Shown here: positions 1-7,696 of the stretch, piece after piece
How positions within the stretch are numbered: position 1 is the stretch's first letter
How the letters are laid out: each line of letters starts with the position of its first letter
Assembly (NCBI GenBank): GCA_018883865.1
Contig: JAHLFI010000042.1
Location: 1-47,720 of the forward strand
Direction of reading: 5' to 3'
From: Candidatus Oceanisphaera merdipullorum
GTDB taxonomy: Bacteria > Pseudomonadota > Gammaproteobacteria > Enterobacterales > Aeromonadaceae
Length of the DNA: 47,720 nt
Position numbers and translations under genes: made by a program
The notes under the pieces: model-generated
What the model saw: the letters and a program-made list of their open reading frames with translations, nothing else
Told to the model about the DNA's origin: nothing
The model's database searches: none

Positions 1-620
1 ATGGCACCTACTGGGCAGGTTTCATTATAATTTGCCAAACCGTTATCGGCTGGGATCACAAAGCGATAACGATCGTCCTCTGGGCCTGCGTGGCGGTCGG
101 CATAAGCCACAAACTCCGGTGAAAAGCTGTCGGGAAAGGGCAGGCGTAGTCTGGGCGCCACGCCCATGGCCACGCCTTCGCCTTGGGCCGTTAGGCCTAA
201 CACATCATCGCCAAATATCCGATAGCCAGCTGCCGAAAAGGCCACAGCTAAGGTGCTTTTACCCGCCTTACTACTTTCTGGAAACACCACTAAACGGCCA
301 TTAATCTCGACGCTGGCACAGTGCAGACCTAATAGTTCTGGTTGGTTTAGCAGGCGTTGGCTGACTAAGTCGCCTACTAAACTGCAAGCCGCAGAGGCAG
401 GCGAGGGCAAATGGAATTCGTTAGGCTCCAAGAATGAACCTTGCCATAGCCCTTTTGTATCTCGATAAATATATCTATCGGGCATCGGGCCAAGCGCAGG
501 CTGTACTGTTATCGGCCACCCGGGCAGGGCGTGAATAAGCGCATCAACCACATCAAAAGCCTGCTCTATGCGCAGGCAGCGTCCTAAATGTGGCAAGCTC
601 AAATCAACGGCAGACGTCAT
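1..620 (-). CDS. HPr-kinase-like (HprK-related) ATP-binding protein, 3' end outside window
   Basis: About 206 codons are visible, running off the left edge. The start is the ATG at 620-618. The first ~95 residues are not recognisable. Then comes a block typical of HPr kinase/phosphorylase C-terminal-like proteins: LHCASVEINGR, a P-loop PESSKAGKST (residues 114-123), and GYRIFGDDVLGL with the paired Asp (138-139) found after the P-loop in HprK. No PTS gene is nearby, so phosphorylation of HPr itself is unlikely. It resembles the HprK-related kinases that accompany peptide-modification cassettes (HprK-related kinase A type, from memory). The ATG overlaps the stop of the repeat-protein gene by one base (TAATG), so the two are translationally coupled. 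Inference: the kinase acts on that partner or on a product of genes further left. The fold is fairly sure; the substrate is unknown. Confidence 0.72.
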   Translation of the reverse strand, partial: MTSAVDLSLPHLGRCLRIEQAFDVVDALIHALPGWPITVQPALGPMPDRYIYRDTKGLWQGSFLEPNEFHLPSPASAACSLVGDLVSQRLLNQPELLGLHCASVEINGRLVVFPESSKAGKSTLAVAFSAAGYRIFGDDVLGLTAQGEGVAMGVAPRLRLPFPDSFSPEFVAYADRHAGPEDDRYRFVIPADNGLANYNETCPVGA

Positions 621-1045
621 TAGTAGCGATTTTTGGTGCCAAAAATCGCATCCTCTAAGATGCTGATAGGATCTTCTGTGTATTCGCGTGCTCGTTCACG
701 GTGGCGATACTCGTAACCGCTCGGTCGTGAATAGCTCGGTCGTGAATAGCTCGGTCGTGAATAGCTCGGTCGTGAATAGCTCGGTCGTGAATAGCTCGGT
801 CGTGAATAGCTCGGTCGTGAATAACTAGGGCGAGAATAACTGGGCCGAGAGTAACTGTTTCGCCAGTCCCCGGCGTGTGCCTGACCTAAACTAAACAGCG
901 TGGGCGCGACATAGGCACCTGCTAATCCCACGCCTATCATGGTCAGCAGTCGACGGCGAGATTGGCGGTCATTAGCTGCTGCGTCTGGGCTCACTTTTGT
1001 GTCTATTACTTCTTTATTTTCCAACTCGTTATCTTGATGCGGCAC
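620..1045 (-). CDS. Tat-signal secreted protein with nine SYSRP pentapeptide repeats
   Basis: 141 residues from a GTG start at 1045 with a good ribosome site (GGAGG, five bases before GTG). Residues 29-34 read SRRRLL, close to the twin-arginine motif, followed by a hydrophobic stretch (about 35-52) and an AHA cleavage-type site at 56-58. A long polar leader of ~28 residues precedes the arginines. The mature part starts GDWRN, then nine tandem SYSRP units (64-108), rich in Ser, Tyr and Arg, then a charged tail with SILEDAIFG. Export as a folded or already modified protein through Tat is inferred. The stop overlaps the start of the HprK-like kinase, so they form one operon. I do not recognise the family; function unknown. 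The repeats offer 18 serines and 9 tyrosines as possible phosphorylation sites (inference). Confidence 0.72.
   Translation of the reverse strand: MPHQDNELENKEVIDTKVSPDAAANDRQSRRRLLTMIGVGLAGAYVAPTLFSLGQAHAGDWRNSYSRPSYSRPSYSRPSYSRPSYSRPSYSRPSYSRPSYSRPSYSRPSGYEYRHRERAREYTEDPISILEDAIFGTKNRY
722..856 (-). repeat. Nine 15-bp in-frame tandem repeats encoding SYSRP
   Basis: On the plus strand the unit reads TCGGTCGTGAATAGC. The six units nearest the 3' end of the gene (about 721-810) are identical; the next three carry scattered silent changes. The pattern suggests recent expansion at one end by slippage, with the peptide kept constant. Confidence 0.95.
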
Positions 1046-1231
1046 ATCTGCCTCCGAGTAATTGACTTATGCTATTGATTTTTCACCATAACACTCCGTC
1101 CAGTATGCCTCTAGCTGAACACTCTGCAGTCGGCCGCTTTCTGTCGTCTGGCGGCTCGATTTTCTACAGGTATTGTGAGAAAGGCATATCGCTTTCTTCA
1201 AACATAAAGGCTAAGCCTAAATTACAGGCAC

Positions 1232-1266
1232 AAAAAAACCAGTCTGCGGTTAAGCGAAACTGGTTT
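1232..1266 (-). terminator. Intrinsic terminator of the tRNA operon
   Basis: On the minus strand AAACCAGT pairs with ACTGGTTT (arms 1259-1266 and 1236-1243) and runs into a T tract (complement of 1232-1238). It lies just after tRNA-Thr. Confidence 0.75.
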
Positions 1267-1282
1267 GATTGTTACTTCTATA

Positions 1283-1358
<76 letters not shown>

Positions 1359-1391
1359 TTAAACTGTTTACTACTTTTACTACGTTCAAAA

Positions 1392-1467
1392 TGGTGCCCG
1401 GAGACGGAATCGAACCGCCGACACGAGGATTTTCAATCCTCTGCTCTACCGACTGAGCTATCCGGGC
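1392..1467 (-). tRNA. tRNA-Phe (anticodon GAA), copy 3, variant anticodon stem
   Basis: 76 nt with encoded CCA, loop TTGAAAA. The anticodon stem is GAGGA/TCCTC where the other two copies have GGGGA/TCCCC: a paired change (G28-C42 to A28-U42 in tRNA numbering) that keeps pairing. Confidence 0.95.
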
Positions 1468-1500
1468 TAAATACGCATTGCTGCACACTTATATTCAAAA

Positions 1501-1576
1501 TGGTGCCCGGAGACGGAATCGAACCGCCGACACGGGGATTTTCAATCCCCTGCTCTACCGACTGAGCTATCCGGGC
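1501..1576 (-). tRNA. tRNA-Phe (anticodon GAA), copy 2
   Basis: 76 nt, CCA encoded, anticodon stem GGGGA/TCCCC around loop TTGAAAA. It sits in a 109-bp repeat unit (gene plus 33-bp spacer) together with its neighbours. Confidence 0.96.
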
Positions 1577-1609
1577 TAAATACGCATTGCTGCACATTTA
1601 TATTCAAAA

Positions 1610-1685
1610 TGGTGCCCGGAGACGGAATCGAACCGCCGACACGGGGATTTTCAATCCCCTGCTCTACCGACTGAGCTATCCGGGC
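1610..1685 (-). tRNA. tRNA-Phe (anticodon GAA), copy 1
   Basis: First gene of the operon; sequence identical to copy 2. The promoter lies immediately upstream. Confidence 0.96.
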
Positions 1686-1697
1686 TAACGGGGCGTA

Positions 1698-1726
1698 ATT
1701 AGATAAGATTGGGCATATCAAGTCAA
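1698..1726 (-). promoter_or_regulatory. Stable-RNA promoter of the tRNA operon
   Basis: On the minus strand TTGACT (1726-1721), a 17-bp spacer, then TCTAAT (1703-1698), followed by a GC-rich stretch (ACGCCCCG) like the discriminator of stringently controlled tRNA and rRNA promoters. Confidence 0.75.
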
Positions 1727-1806
1727 CCGCTATTTCAAAGACATAAAGGTGATTGCTTATGTCTTGAGCAAAGTGCTGCTTTAGTCCGCATTTTTAGTTT
1801 GTGTTT

Positions 1807-2082
1807 CTAGTTCGCACTAGGTGGTGTGTAGCCATCAACCTTCACGTCGGCGCCTTCAAATAAATAGGCGACCATTTCGCTTTCTAATAATTGTCTGTGC
1901 TCAGCATTCATCATGTTGAGCTTTTTTTCGTTGATCAACATGGTTTGTTTTTGCTGCCAAGCTGCCCACGCTTCTTTAGAAATATTGTCATAGATGCGTT
2001 TACCCAGTTCACCCGGGTAAAGTTGAAAGTCTAAGCCTTCGGCTTCTTTTTGTAAGCGCAGGCAGAAAACGGTACGGCTCAT
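1807..2082 (-). CDS. yggX: Fe(2+)-trafficking protein, YggX family
   Basis: 91 residues, the normal family length. It begins [19 protein letters not shown] with the conserved Cys7 and carries the typical [14 protein letters not shown] and W-rich stretch. In enterobacteria YggX protects iron-sulfur clusters from oxidation and helps move iron; the exact mechanism is debated. It starts three bases after the stop of mutY, giving the mutY-yggX pair known from other gammaproteobacteria. This makes sense because MutY holds a 4Fe-4S cluster. The usual next gene, mltC, is absent; a tRNA operon follows on the same strand. Confidence 0.95.
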   Translation of the reverse strand: MSRTVFCLRLQKEAEGLDFQLYPGELGKRIYDNISKEAWAAWQQKQTMLINEKKLNMMNAEHRQLLESEMVAYLFEGADVKVDGYTPPSAN

Positions 2083-2085
2083 AAT

Positions 2086-3168
2086 TTATTCCTTGTTTGC
2101 AAGTAAGTTTGCGGGTGAGCAAGTTTGCAGTTGCGGGTAAGCAAGCAGTTTGGTGGTAGCCGCTGCTAAGCCAACCGCCGCGGGTTGCTCCAAGTTATAC
2201 CAAAGTCGCTCACTGGCGGCCATCACCTCTGTGGGTATCTGGGATATTTCTACCAGCCAAGGGCTGATATCTAAGTGAAAATGGCTAAAAGTATGGCGAA
2301 AGCAGGGCAGGGGCTGTGGCGTGCTGGCGTCCGGATAGCGCTTCAGCCAATCTTTGAGATCTTGCTCCTGATGAAACTCAGGGAAGCAATATAAGCCACC
2401 CCAAATGCCATGTGGCGGCCTTTGCTCTAGTAAGAGTTGTTGCCCATGTTTGAGCAACAATAAATGCGCCTGCTTGACCGGTTGCACGGTTTTCTTTGGC
2501 TTAGAGTGCGGAAAGGCGGTGGGCGTATTTAAGGCAAGCGCTTGGCAATCATCGCTCACTGGGCACAGTTCACACTTAGGCTTAGAGCGAGTACAAATAG
2601 TCGCGCCCAAGTCCATCATTGCCTGATTATATTGCGTCACGCCCGAGGCAGGAGTAAGGCGTGCCACTTGTTCCCACAGATCATTTTCTACGTTTTTTTG
2701 CCCCGGCCAACCTTGTTGTGCCAGCCAGCGAGCCAACACCCGTTTTACGTTGCCATCCAAGATGCCGTGATGTTGCCCCAAAGATAGCGACAACACGGCA
2801 CCTGCCGTAGAGCGCCCTATGCCGGGCAGGCCCAACACTTCTTCAAATTGCTCAGGAAATTGTCCTTGATAATGATCGCGAATGGTTTGCGCGGCCTTAT
2901 GCAAATTGCGCGCGCGCGCGTAATACCCCAATCCGGTCCACAGATGGAGCACTTCGTCTTGCTCGGCATTGGCCAAGCTCAGCACGTCCGGAAAGCGAGC
3001 CATAAAGGCGTGGTAGTAAGGAATGACGGTGGCCACTTGGGTTTGCTGAAGCATTATTTCTGACACCCACACACGGTAGGGAGTTTTGTTCAGCTGCCAA
3101 GGCAAGGTCTTACGGCCGTACTGCTGGTACCAAACTAACACGCGTTCGGCAAAAGAGACTGTATTCAC
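2086..3168 (-). CDS. mutY: Adenine DNA glycosylase MutY
   Basis: 360 residues. It removes adenine mispaired with 8-oxoguanine. I chose the GTG at 3168 because it puts the catalytic Glu and Asp at residues 37 and 138, exactly as in E. coli MutY; a longer reading from GTG 3258 adds 30 unrelated residues. The helix-hairpin-helix [10 protein letters not shown] precedes [12 protein letters not shown], then the 4Fe-4S ligands C-x6-C-x2-C-x5-C in [17 protein letters not shown]. The C-terminal half is the NUDIX-like 8-oxoG recognition domain ([19 protein letters not shown]). No strong ribosome site is seen before 3168. First gene of mutY-yggX, divergent from the aminotransferase. Confidence 0.95.
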   Translation of the reverse strand: MNTVSFAERVLVWYQQYGRKTLPWQLNKTPYRVWVSEIMLQQTQVATVIPYYHAFMARFPDVLSLANAEQDEVLHLWTGLGYYARARNLHKAAQTIRDHYQGQFPEQFEEVLGLPGIGRSTAGAVLSLSLGQHHGILDGNVKRVLARWLAQQGWPGQKNVENDLWEQVARLTPASGVTQYNQAMMDLGATICTRSKPKCELCPVSDDCQALALNTPTAFPHSKPKKTVQPVKQAHLLLLKHGQQLLLEQRPPHGIWGGLYCFPEFHQEQDLKDWLKRYPDASTPQPLPCFRHTFSHFHLDISPWLVEISQIPTEVMAASERLWYNLEQPAAVGLAAATTKLLAYPQLQTCSPANLLANKE

Positions 3169-3381
3169 AATAGCGACTATATAGAAGAGAATAGGCAGAT
3201 CAGAACACACTTGAGGGGCCTGCGCAAACTCGCCTCTGATTTGTAAGAACACTGGCACAGCAACCTTGTGTCGGCCCTAAGTGCACTCATTTGCGTGAGT
3301 TAGTTTGTTATTTAACTGTTTTCTGATACAAAAGAAGCGTGTTATTGGCGCCCACCAGCCTAGGTTTTTAGAGAGATCCTT

Positions 3382-4560
3382 ATGCAACCTTTTTTTGCGC
3401 AACGCTTTGCCAAGGTAGAGCCTTCTTTTATTCGTGAAATTCTTAAAGTAGCGATGAATCCAAACGTTATTTCTTTTGCTGGTGGTTTACCGAATCCGGC
3501 TTTTTTTCCTCATGAGGAACTGGCCGCGGCCAGTGCCAAGGTGTTGCAAGACCCCAGTAATGGCGCCTTACAATATGCGGCTACTGAAGGCTTTGCGCCT
3601 TTGCGCCAATACATTGCGGATCGTTATTTACAGCAGTACGGCATGCAGGTGTCGCCAGACAATATTTTGATTACTAATGGTTCACAGCAGGCGCTGGATC
3701 TGTTGGGTAAAGTGCTGGTGAATGAAGGCGATAATGTGATCATCGAAGAGCCAGGTTACTTAGGTGCGATTCAAGCGTTATCGGTTTATCAGCCTAATTT
3801 TCAAGGTGTGGCGTTAAAAGAGGATGGTCTCGATATCGCCGAGTTAGATGCGCTGCTCGCAAAGCCCGATCATGCGCGCTTGTTATACGGCGTTACTAAC
3901 TTTCAAAACCCCACCGGTCTGACTTATAGCTTAGAGAATCGTCAGGCGGTGGCCGAGCGCCTGATTAAGCATGATGTGTTGATGATTGAAGATAATCCTT
4001 ACGGCGAGCTGCGCTTTGAAGGTGAGCATTTATCGCCGATTGCGAAAATGGCGCCAGATAATGTGGTACTGCTGGGCTCTTTTTCTAAAGTCGTAGTGCC
4101 ATCGTTCCGTTTGGGTTGGATGCTAATGCCAGCTTGGTTACGCCAAAAAGTGACCATAGCTAAGCAGGCGTCAGACTTGCATACTAATGGCTTCGTGCAG
4201 CAGGTGTTACATAGCTACTTGCAAGATCATAACTTAGATGATCACATCGAGCGTATTCGCACCGTGTATGGTCGCCAAAAAATAGCCATGGAAAATGCAT
4301 TGCTCAAATATTGTCCGGGAATCGAGTTTACGCGTCCCGAAGGCGGCATGTTCTTATGGTTAACATTGCCTAAGCAAATCAATGCTATGGAGTTGTTTGA
4401 TGAGGCGATCAAAGAGAACGTCGCCTTCGTGCCTGGCCAGCCTTTTTATGTGCGTCCCGATATCTTAAATACCGCACGCTTAAGCTATGCCGGCTTTGAT
4501 GAAGCTACCATTGAAGAGGGCATTAAGCGCTTAGGGCGAGTGCTTAACCAAGTACTTTAA
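3382..4560 (+). CDS. PLP-dependent class I/II aminotransferase
   Basis: 392 residues, fold type I. Visible: substrate-side motif ISFAGGLPNP (30-39), TNGSQQALDLLGK (98-110), EEPGYLGA, the NPTG-type NFQNPTGL (173-180), EDNPYGELRF, the PLP lysine K236 in LGSFSKVVVPSFRLGW, and the carboxylate-binding Arg in TARLSYAG near 372. This set is typical of the MocR/LysN-like group (2-aminoadipate, aromatic or branched-chain aminotransferases); there is no N-terminal DNA-binding domain. The precise substrate cannot be told from sequence. It lies alone in the mutY-trmB divergent junction, where E. coli has nothing comparable. A weak AGAGA ribosome site precedes the ATG. Confidence 0.88.
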   Translation: MQPFFAQRFAKVEPSFIREILKVAMNPNVISFAGGLPNPAFFPHEELAAASAKVLQDPSNGALQYAATEGFAPLRQYIADRYLQQYGMQVSPDNILITNGSQQALDLLGKVLVNEGDNVIIEEPGYLGAIQALSVYQPNFQGVALKEDGLDIAELDALLAKPDHARLLYGVTNFQNPTGLTYSLENRQAVAERLIKHDVLMIEDNPYGELRFEGEHLSPIAKMAPDNVVLLGSFSKVVVPSFRLGWMLMPAWLRQKVTIAKQASDLHTNGFVQQVLHSYLQDHNLDDHIERIRTVYGRQKIAMENALLKYCPGIEFTRPEGGMFLWLTLPKQINAMELFDEAIKENVAFVPGQPFYVRPDILNTARLSYAGFDEATIEEGIKRLGRVLNQVL

Positions 4561-4667
4561 GCCCTGATTTTCAGCCACAGCGATGACTTACAAGTTTAAG
4601 ACAGTGGCTAAATTATCTAACTAAAAATTACCTAACCTAGGCTTGCCAAGCTCGCCGGAGAATATAA

Positions 4668-5411
4668 ATGACAGATGAACACCTGCCCGAGCAAACCCAA
4701 CTCGAGCAAGCACTCACGCAGCCAGAGCAAGAACTACGTAAACGTAAAATTCGCAGCTTCGTGCTACGTGAAGGGCGCTTAACCAAGGGCCAAGAGAAAG
4801 CCATGACCGAACAGTGGCCAGTGATGGGTCTTGAGTATCAGCCACAACTGATTGACTTAGATGCGGTGTTTAACCGCTCGGCTCCTAGAGTGCTAGAAAT
4901 TGGTTTTGGTATGGGCGGCTCATTAGTTGAAATGGCTAAAGTGGCTCCTGAGCTCGATTATCTTGGTATAGAAGTGCATACCCCAGGCGTGGGCGCGTGT
5001 TTAATGGCCGCCGCTGAGGCTAAGATCACTAACTTGCGTGTTATGTGTCACGATGCTGTGGAAGTGTTTGAGCATATGCTGCCCGAGCAAAGTCTAGACC
5101 GCGTGCAGTTGTTTTTCCCGGACCCTTGGCACAAGACGCGCCATCATAAACGCCGCATAGTGCAGCCAGCGTTCGTGGAAATGCTGCGCAGCAAGTTAAA
5201 GATTGGCGGTGAGTTTCACATGGCAACCGATTGGGAAAACTACGCCGAGCACATGTTAGAAGTGATGCAAGCGGCGCCCGGTTATGAGAACGCCTCTACC
5301 GAAGGCGATTATATGCCGCGTCCGGATTATCGTCCGCTCACTAAGTTCGAGCAGCGCGGCCATCGCTTAGGCCACGGTGTGTGGGATCTGATCTTTACTC
5401 GTATTGAATAG
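4668..5411 (+). CDS. trmB: tRNA (guanine-N7)-methyltransferase TrmB
   Basis: 247 residues. It makes m7G46 in the tRNA variable loop using S-adenosylmethionine. Seen: [17 protein letters not shown] at the N terminus, the SAM-binding [29 protein letters not shown], the catalytic-region motif [19 protein letters not shown], and the C-terminal [17 protein letters not shown]. All are family hallmarks at normal spacing. GGAG lies seven bases before the ATG. Near mutY as in many gammaproteobacteria, but separated from it here by the aminotransferase. Confidence 0.96.
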   Translation: MTDEHLPEQTQLEQALTQPEQELRKRKIRSFVLREGRLTKGQEKAMTEQWPVMGLEYQPQLIDLDAVFNRSAPRVLEIGFGMGGSLVEMAKVAPELDYLGIEVHTPGVGACLMAAAEAKITNLRVMCHDAVEVFEHMLPEQSLDRVQLFFPDPWHKTRHHKRRIVQPAFVEMLRSKLKIGGEFHMATDWENYAEHMLEVMQAAPGYENASTEGDYMPRPDYRPLTKFEQRGHRLGHGVWDLIFTRIE

Positions 5412-5424
5412 GACCCTTTCGGGG

Positions 5425-5447
5425 AGCTTTAAGCCGTAAGCGGTAAG
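5425..5447. repeat. Dispersed GCCGTAAG intergenic repeat, copy A
   Basis: AGCTTTAAGCCGTAAGCGG followed by TAAG, 14 bases after the trmB stop. Shares the GCCGTAAG core with copies near 6872, 23684, 36887 and 43417. Confidence 0.6.
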
Positions 5448-5551
5448 AAACAGCATACTGCTAACGCAGCCTATACAAGGACGGTGTTTTTCTTTAGCTG
5501 CTAGTTTAGTGCTGACAGCTTATGGCTTTTTAAACATGGGTAAAAAATAAA

Positions 5552-6862
5552 GTGACTCAACAGCAAGCAGCATTTAATCAGGGTTTAATCGACTTTCTAC
5601 AAGCTTCCCCTAGCCCAGCTCATGCGGTGAGCACTATGGTGGGTGAGTTAGAAGCGGCAGGCTTTATTGCATTAAATGAAAGTGAGGCATGGCAATTACA
5701 GCCCGGCCAAGGTTATTGGTTGACTCGTGCCGGTCGCTCTATTATTGCCTTTCGTTTAGGCGAAGAGCCGGTCTTTGAGGCCGGCGTGCGCATGATAGGC
5801 GCGCATACCGACAGCCCTTGTTTAAAAGTGAAGCCCAACGCCGAATTATTGCATCATGGTTATTTGCAGCTAGGTGTAGAGGTTTATGGTGGCGTGCTGA
5901 TGCACCCTTGGTTTGACCGTGACTTGTCGTTGGCAGGCCAAGTGCACTTTCGGAATGCTGCGGGTAAATTACAGGTTGCTCTGCTTGATGTAATCAAACC
6001 GATTGCGGTGATCCCCTCATTAGCGATTCATCTTAATCGTGAAGCCAATAAAAACTCGGAAATTAATGCCCAGTTACACTTGCCGCCGCTATTAGGCATA
6101 GATGCCCATGATGAGAGCCATCCAAGCTTAGTGTTGCGCGAATGGTTGGCTAGCCAGTTACGCGAAGCGGGTCATGATGCTACACAAGTGATCGACTACG
6201 ACTTGTGTTTTTATGATACTCAAGCCCCAGCACTTGTGGGCCTTGAGCAAGAGTTCATTAGCTCGGCACGTTTGGATAACTTGCTCTCTTGCTACACCGG
6301 CTTGCAGGCACTCTTGGCCAATGAGAGCTCGGCGGCCACTTCGTTATTGGTGTGTAATGATCACGAAGAAGTGGGAAGCTCCTCGGCCACAGGCGCTCAT
6401 GGGCCATTTTTAGAAAGCGTGTTGCGCCGCTTAAGTGGTGAGGAGCAGCTGTATCAACGCATGATGGCACGTTCGTTCTTTGTGTCTTGTGATAACGCTC
6501 ATGCACTGCATCCTAACTATGCAGACAAGCATGACGAAAACCATGGCCCCAAAATTAATGCCGGCCCAGTGATCAAGATGAATGCTAATCAGCGCTACGC
6601 CACTAACTCGGAAAGCAGTGCGTTATTCAGCCATTTTTGTGACTTAGCCCAAGTGCCTTATCAGCGGTTTGTGGTGCGAGCCGACATGGGTTGTGGCAGT
6701 ACTATAGGTCCGGTTGCTGCTACTAAGCTTGGGGTACGAGTGGTGGATGTGGGTGCGCCGCAATGGTCCATGCATTCGATTCGCGAAACTGCTGGCACCA
6801 AAGATGCGTGGTACTTAAGCCAAGCACTGCAAGCCTTTATTGGTGAATGGGATGGGGATTAG
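5552..6862 (+). CDS. apeB: M18 family aminopeptidase (ApeB/PepC-type)
   Basis: 436 residues from a GTG start with little recognisable ribosome site. Dinuclear metallopeptidase of family M18 (aspartyl aminopeptidase-like), releasing N-terminal residues from peptides in the cytosol. Motifs in order: MIGAHTDSPCLKVKP with the metal-binding His-x-Asp, VEVYGGVLMHPWFDRDL, ARLDNLLSCYTG, NDHEEVGSSSATGAHG with the catalytic/metal Glu pair, FVSCDNAHALHPNY, HGPKINAGPVIK, DMGCGSTIGP, and the C-terminal metal His in MHSIRET. All key residues are present and the length is usual. Bounded on both sides by copies of the same dispersed repeat, and convergent with coaE across a shared terminator. Confidence 0.92.
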   Translation: MTQQQAAFNQGLIDFLQASPSPAHAVSTMVGELEAAGFIALNESEAWQLQPGQGYWLTRAGRSIIAFRLGEEPVFEAGVRMIGAHTDSPCLKVKPNAELLHHGYLQLGVEVYGGVLMHPWFDRDLSLAGQVHFRNAAGKLQVALLDVIKPIAVIPSLAIHLNREANKNSEINAQLHLPPLLGIDAHDESHPSLVLREWLASQLREAGHDATQVIDYDLCFYDTQAPALVGLEQEFISSARLDNLLSCYTGLQALLANESSAATSLLVCNDHEEVGSSSATGAHGPFLESVLRRLSGEEQLYQRMMARSFFVSCDNAHALHPNYADKHDENHGPKINAGPVIKMNANQRYATNSESSALFSHFCDLAQVPYQRFVVRADMGCGSTIGPVAATKLGVRVVDVGAPQWSMHSIRETAGTKDAWYLSQALQAFIGEWDGD

Positions 6863-6871
6863 GAGCAGTTG

Positions 6872-6903
6872 TTAGCCGTAAGCCGCAAGCTATAAGCGGT
6901 AAG
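6872..6903. repeat. Dispersed GCCGTAAG intergenic repeat, copy B
   Basis: TTAGCCGTAAGCCGCAAGC then TATAAGCGGTAAG, ten bases after the aminopeptidase stop. The copies at 5425 and here are each followed by a CTTTAGCTGC stretch about 40-70 bases on, so the homologous unit may be about 100 bp. Confidence 0.6.
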
Positions 6904-7010
6904 TTAAAGATAAGCACCGTCTTTGTAGTCTTGTGCTTTAGCTGCCAGTTCAACGCTGCAGAATGGTTTTAAATCTCGCCGAGGCAGGGGCTTAAGCGGT
7001 ACGCCATTAG

Positions 7011-7055
7011 AAAGGGTCGAATACTTTAAAAAAGTATTCGACCCTTTTGTTTGTT
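7011..7055. terminator. Bidirectional terminator between apeB and coaE
   Basis: A perfect 17-bp stem, arms 7011-7027 (AAAGGGTCGAATACTTT) and 7031-7047, loop AAA, followed by TTTTGTTTGTT on the plus strand. It serves the convergent pair; the minus side has only a short T run. Confidence 0.85.
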
Positions 7056-7093
7056 ATACGATTTAATGTCGGGCTTAGGGCTGCCCGCAGGGC

Positions 7094-7696
7094 TTAGGCT
7101 CCTGACAGCTCCAAATATTGCTTATGCAATTGCAGCACGGCGGCTTTTATTTGGGTGAGATCGCGGTCGTTATTATCAAGCACATCGTCGGCGGCGTTCA
7201 AGCGCTGCTCGCGGCTGGCTTGGGTGGCCATGATGGCTTTGATCTGCGCCGCGTTGCTGTTATCTCGGCGCACGCTGCGGGCTATTTGTACCTCAGCACT
7301 CGCATCCACCACTAGTACTCGGTCGCATAAGTCGGTGAGCCTATTCTCAACTAACAGCGGCACTACTAATAAACAATACGCCGATCTGGCGTTCTGGCAT
7401 TCGACAAGCATCCGCTCGCGGATCAGTGGGTGCAGCAAGGCTTCTAACCAATGGCGATAAGCCGTATTTTCAAAGATGCGTTCCCGCATCAAAGCTCGAT
7501 TTAAGCTGCCATCTGCCGCTATTACCTCTGGGCCAAAATAGGCGCCAATGGCATCTAATACTGGCTCACCTGGCGCTACAACTTCTCGAGCAATCACGTC
7601 TGCATCTACTATCACAATGCCAAGCTCGGCAAACAAATTGGCGACCGTACTCTTACCGCTGCCGATGCCACCGGTTACTCCTACTGTATATGTCAT
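7094..7696 (-). CDS. coaE: Dephospho-CoA kinase
   Basis: 200 residues. It phosphorylates the 3'-OH of dephospho-CoA, the last step of coenzyme A synthesis. P-loop VGVTGGIGSGKST at 6-18, then VDADVIAREVV, LNRALMRERIF, HPLIRERM, the lid-region RSVRRDN and the C-terminal DNNDRDLTQ, all at family spacing. Its ATG overlaps the pilD stop by four bases (ATGA), so it is translated as the tail of the pilus operon, as in pseudomonads and Aeromonas. The usual followers zapD and yacG are missing; a terminator comes next. Confidence 0.96.
   Translation of the reverse strand: MTYTVGVTGGIGSGKSTVANLFAELGIVIVDADVIAREVVAPGEPVLDAIGAYFGPEVIAADGSLNRALMRERIFENTAYRHWLEALLHPLIRERMLVECQNARSAYCLLVVPLLVENRLTDLCDRVLVVDASAEVQIARSVRRDNSNAAQIKAIMATQASREQRLNAADDVLDNNDRDLTQIKAAVLQLHKQYLELSGA

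Noticed and set aside
722..856. Possible CRISPR array
   Set aside because: The repeats are 15 bp, contiguous, without spacers, and lie in frame within a coding sequence.
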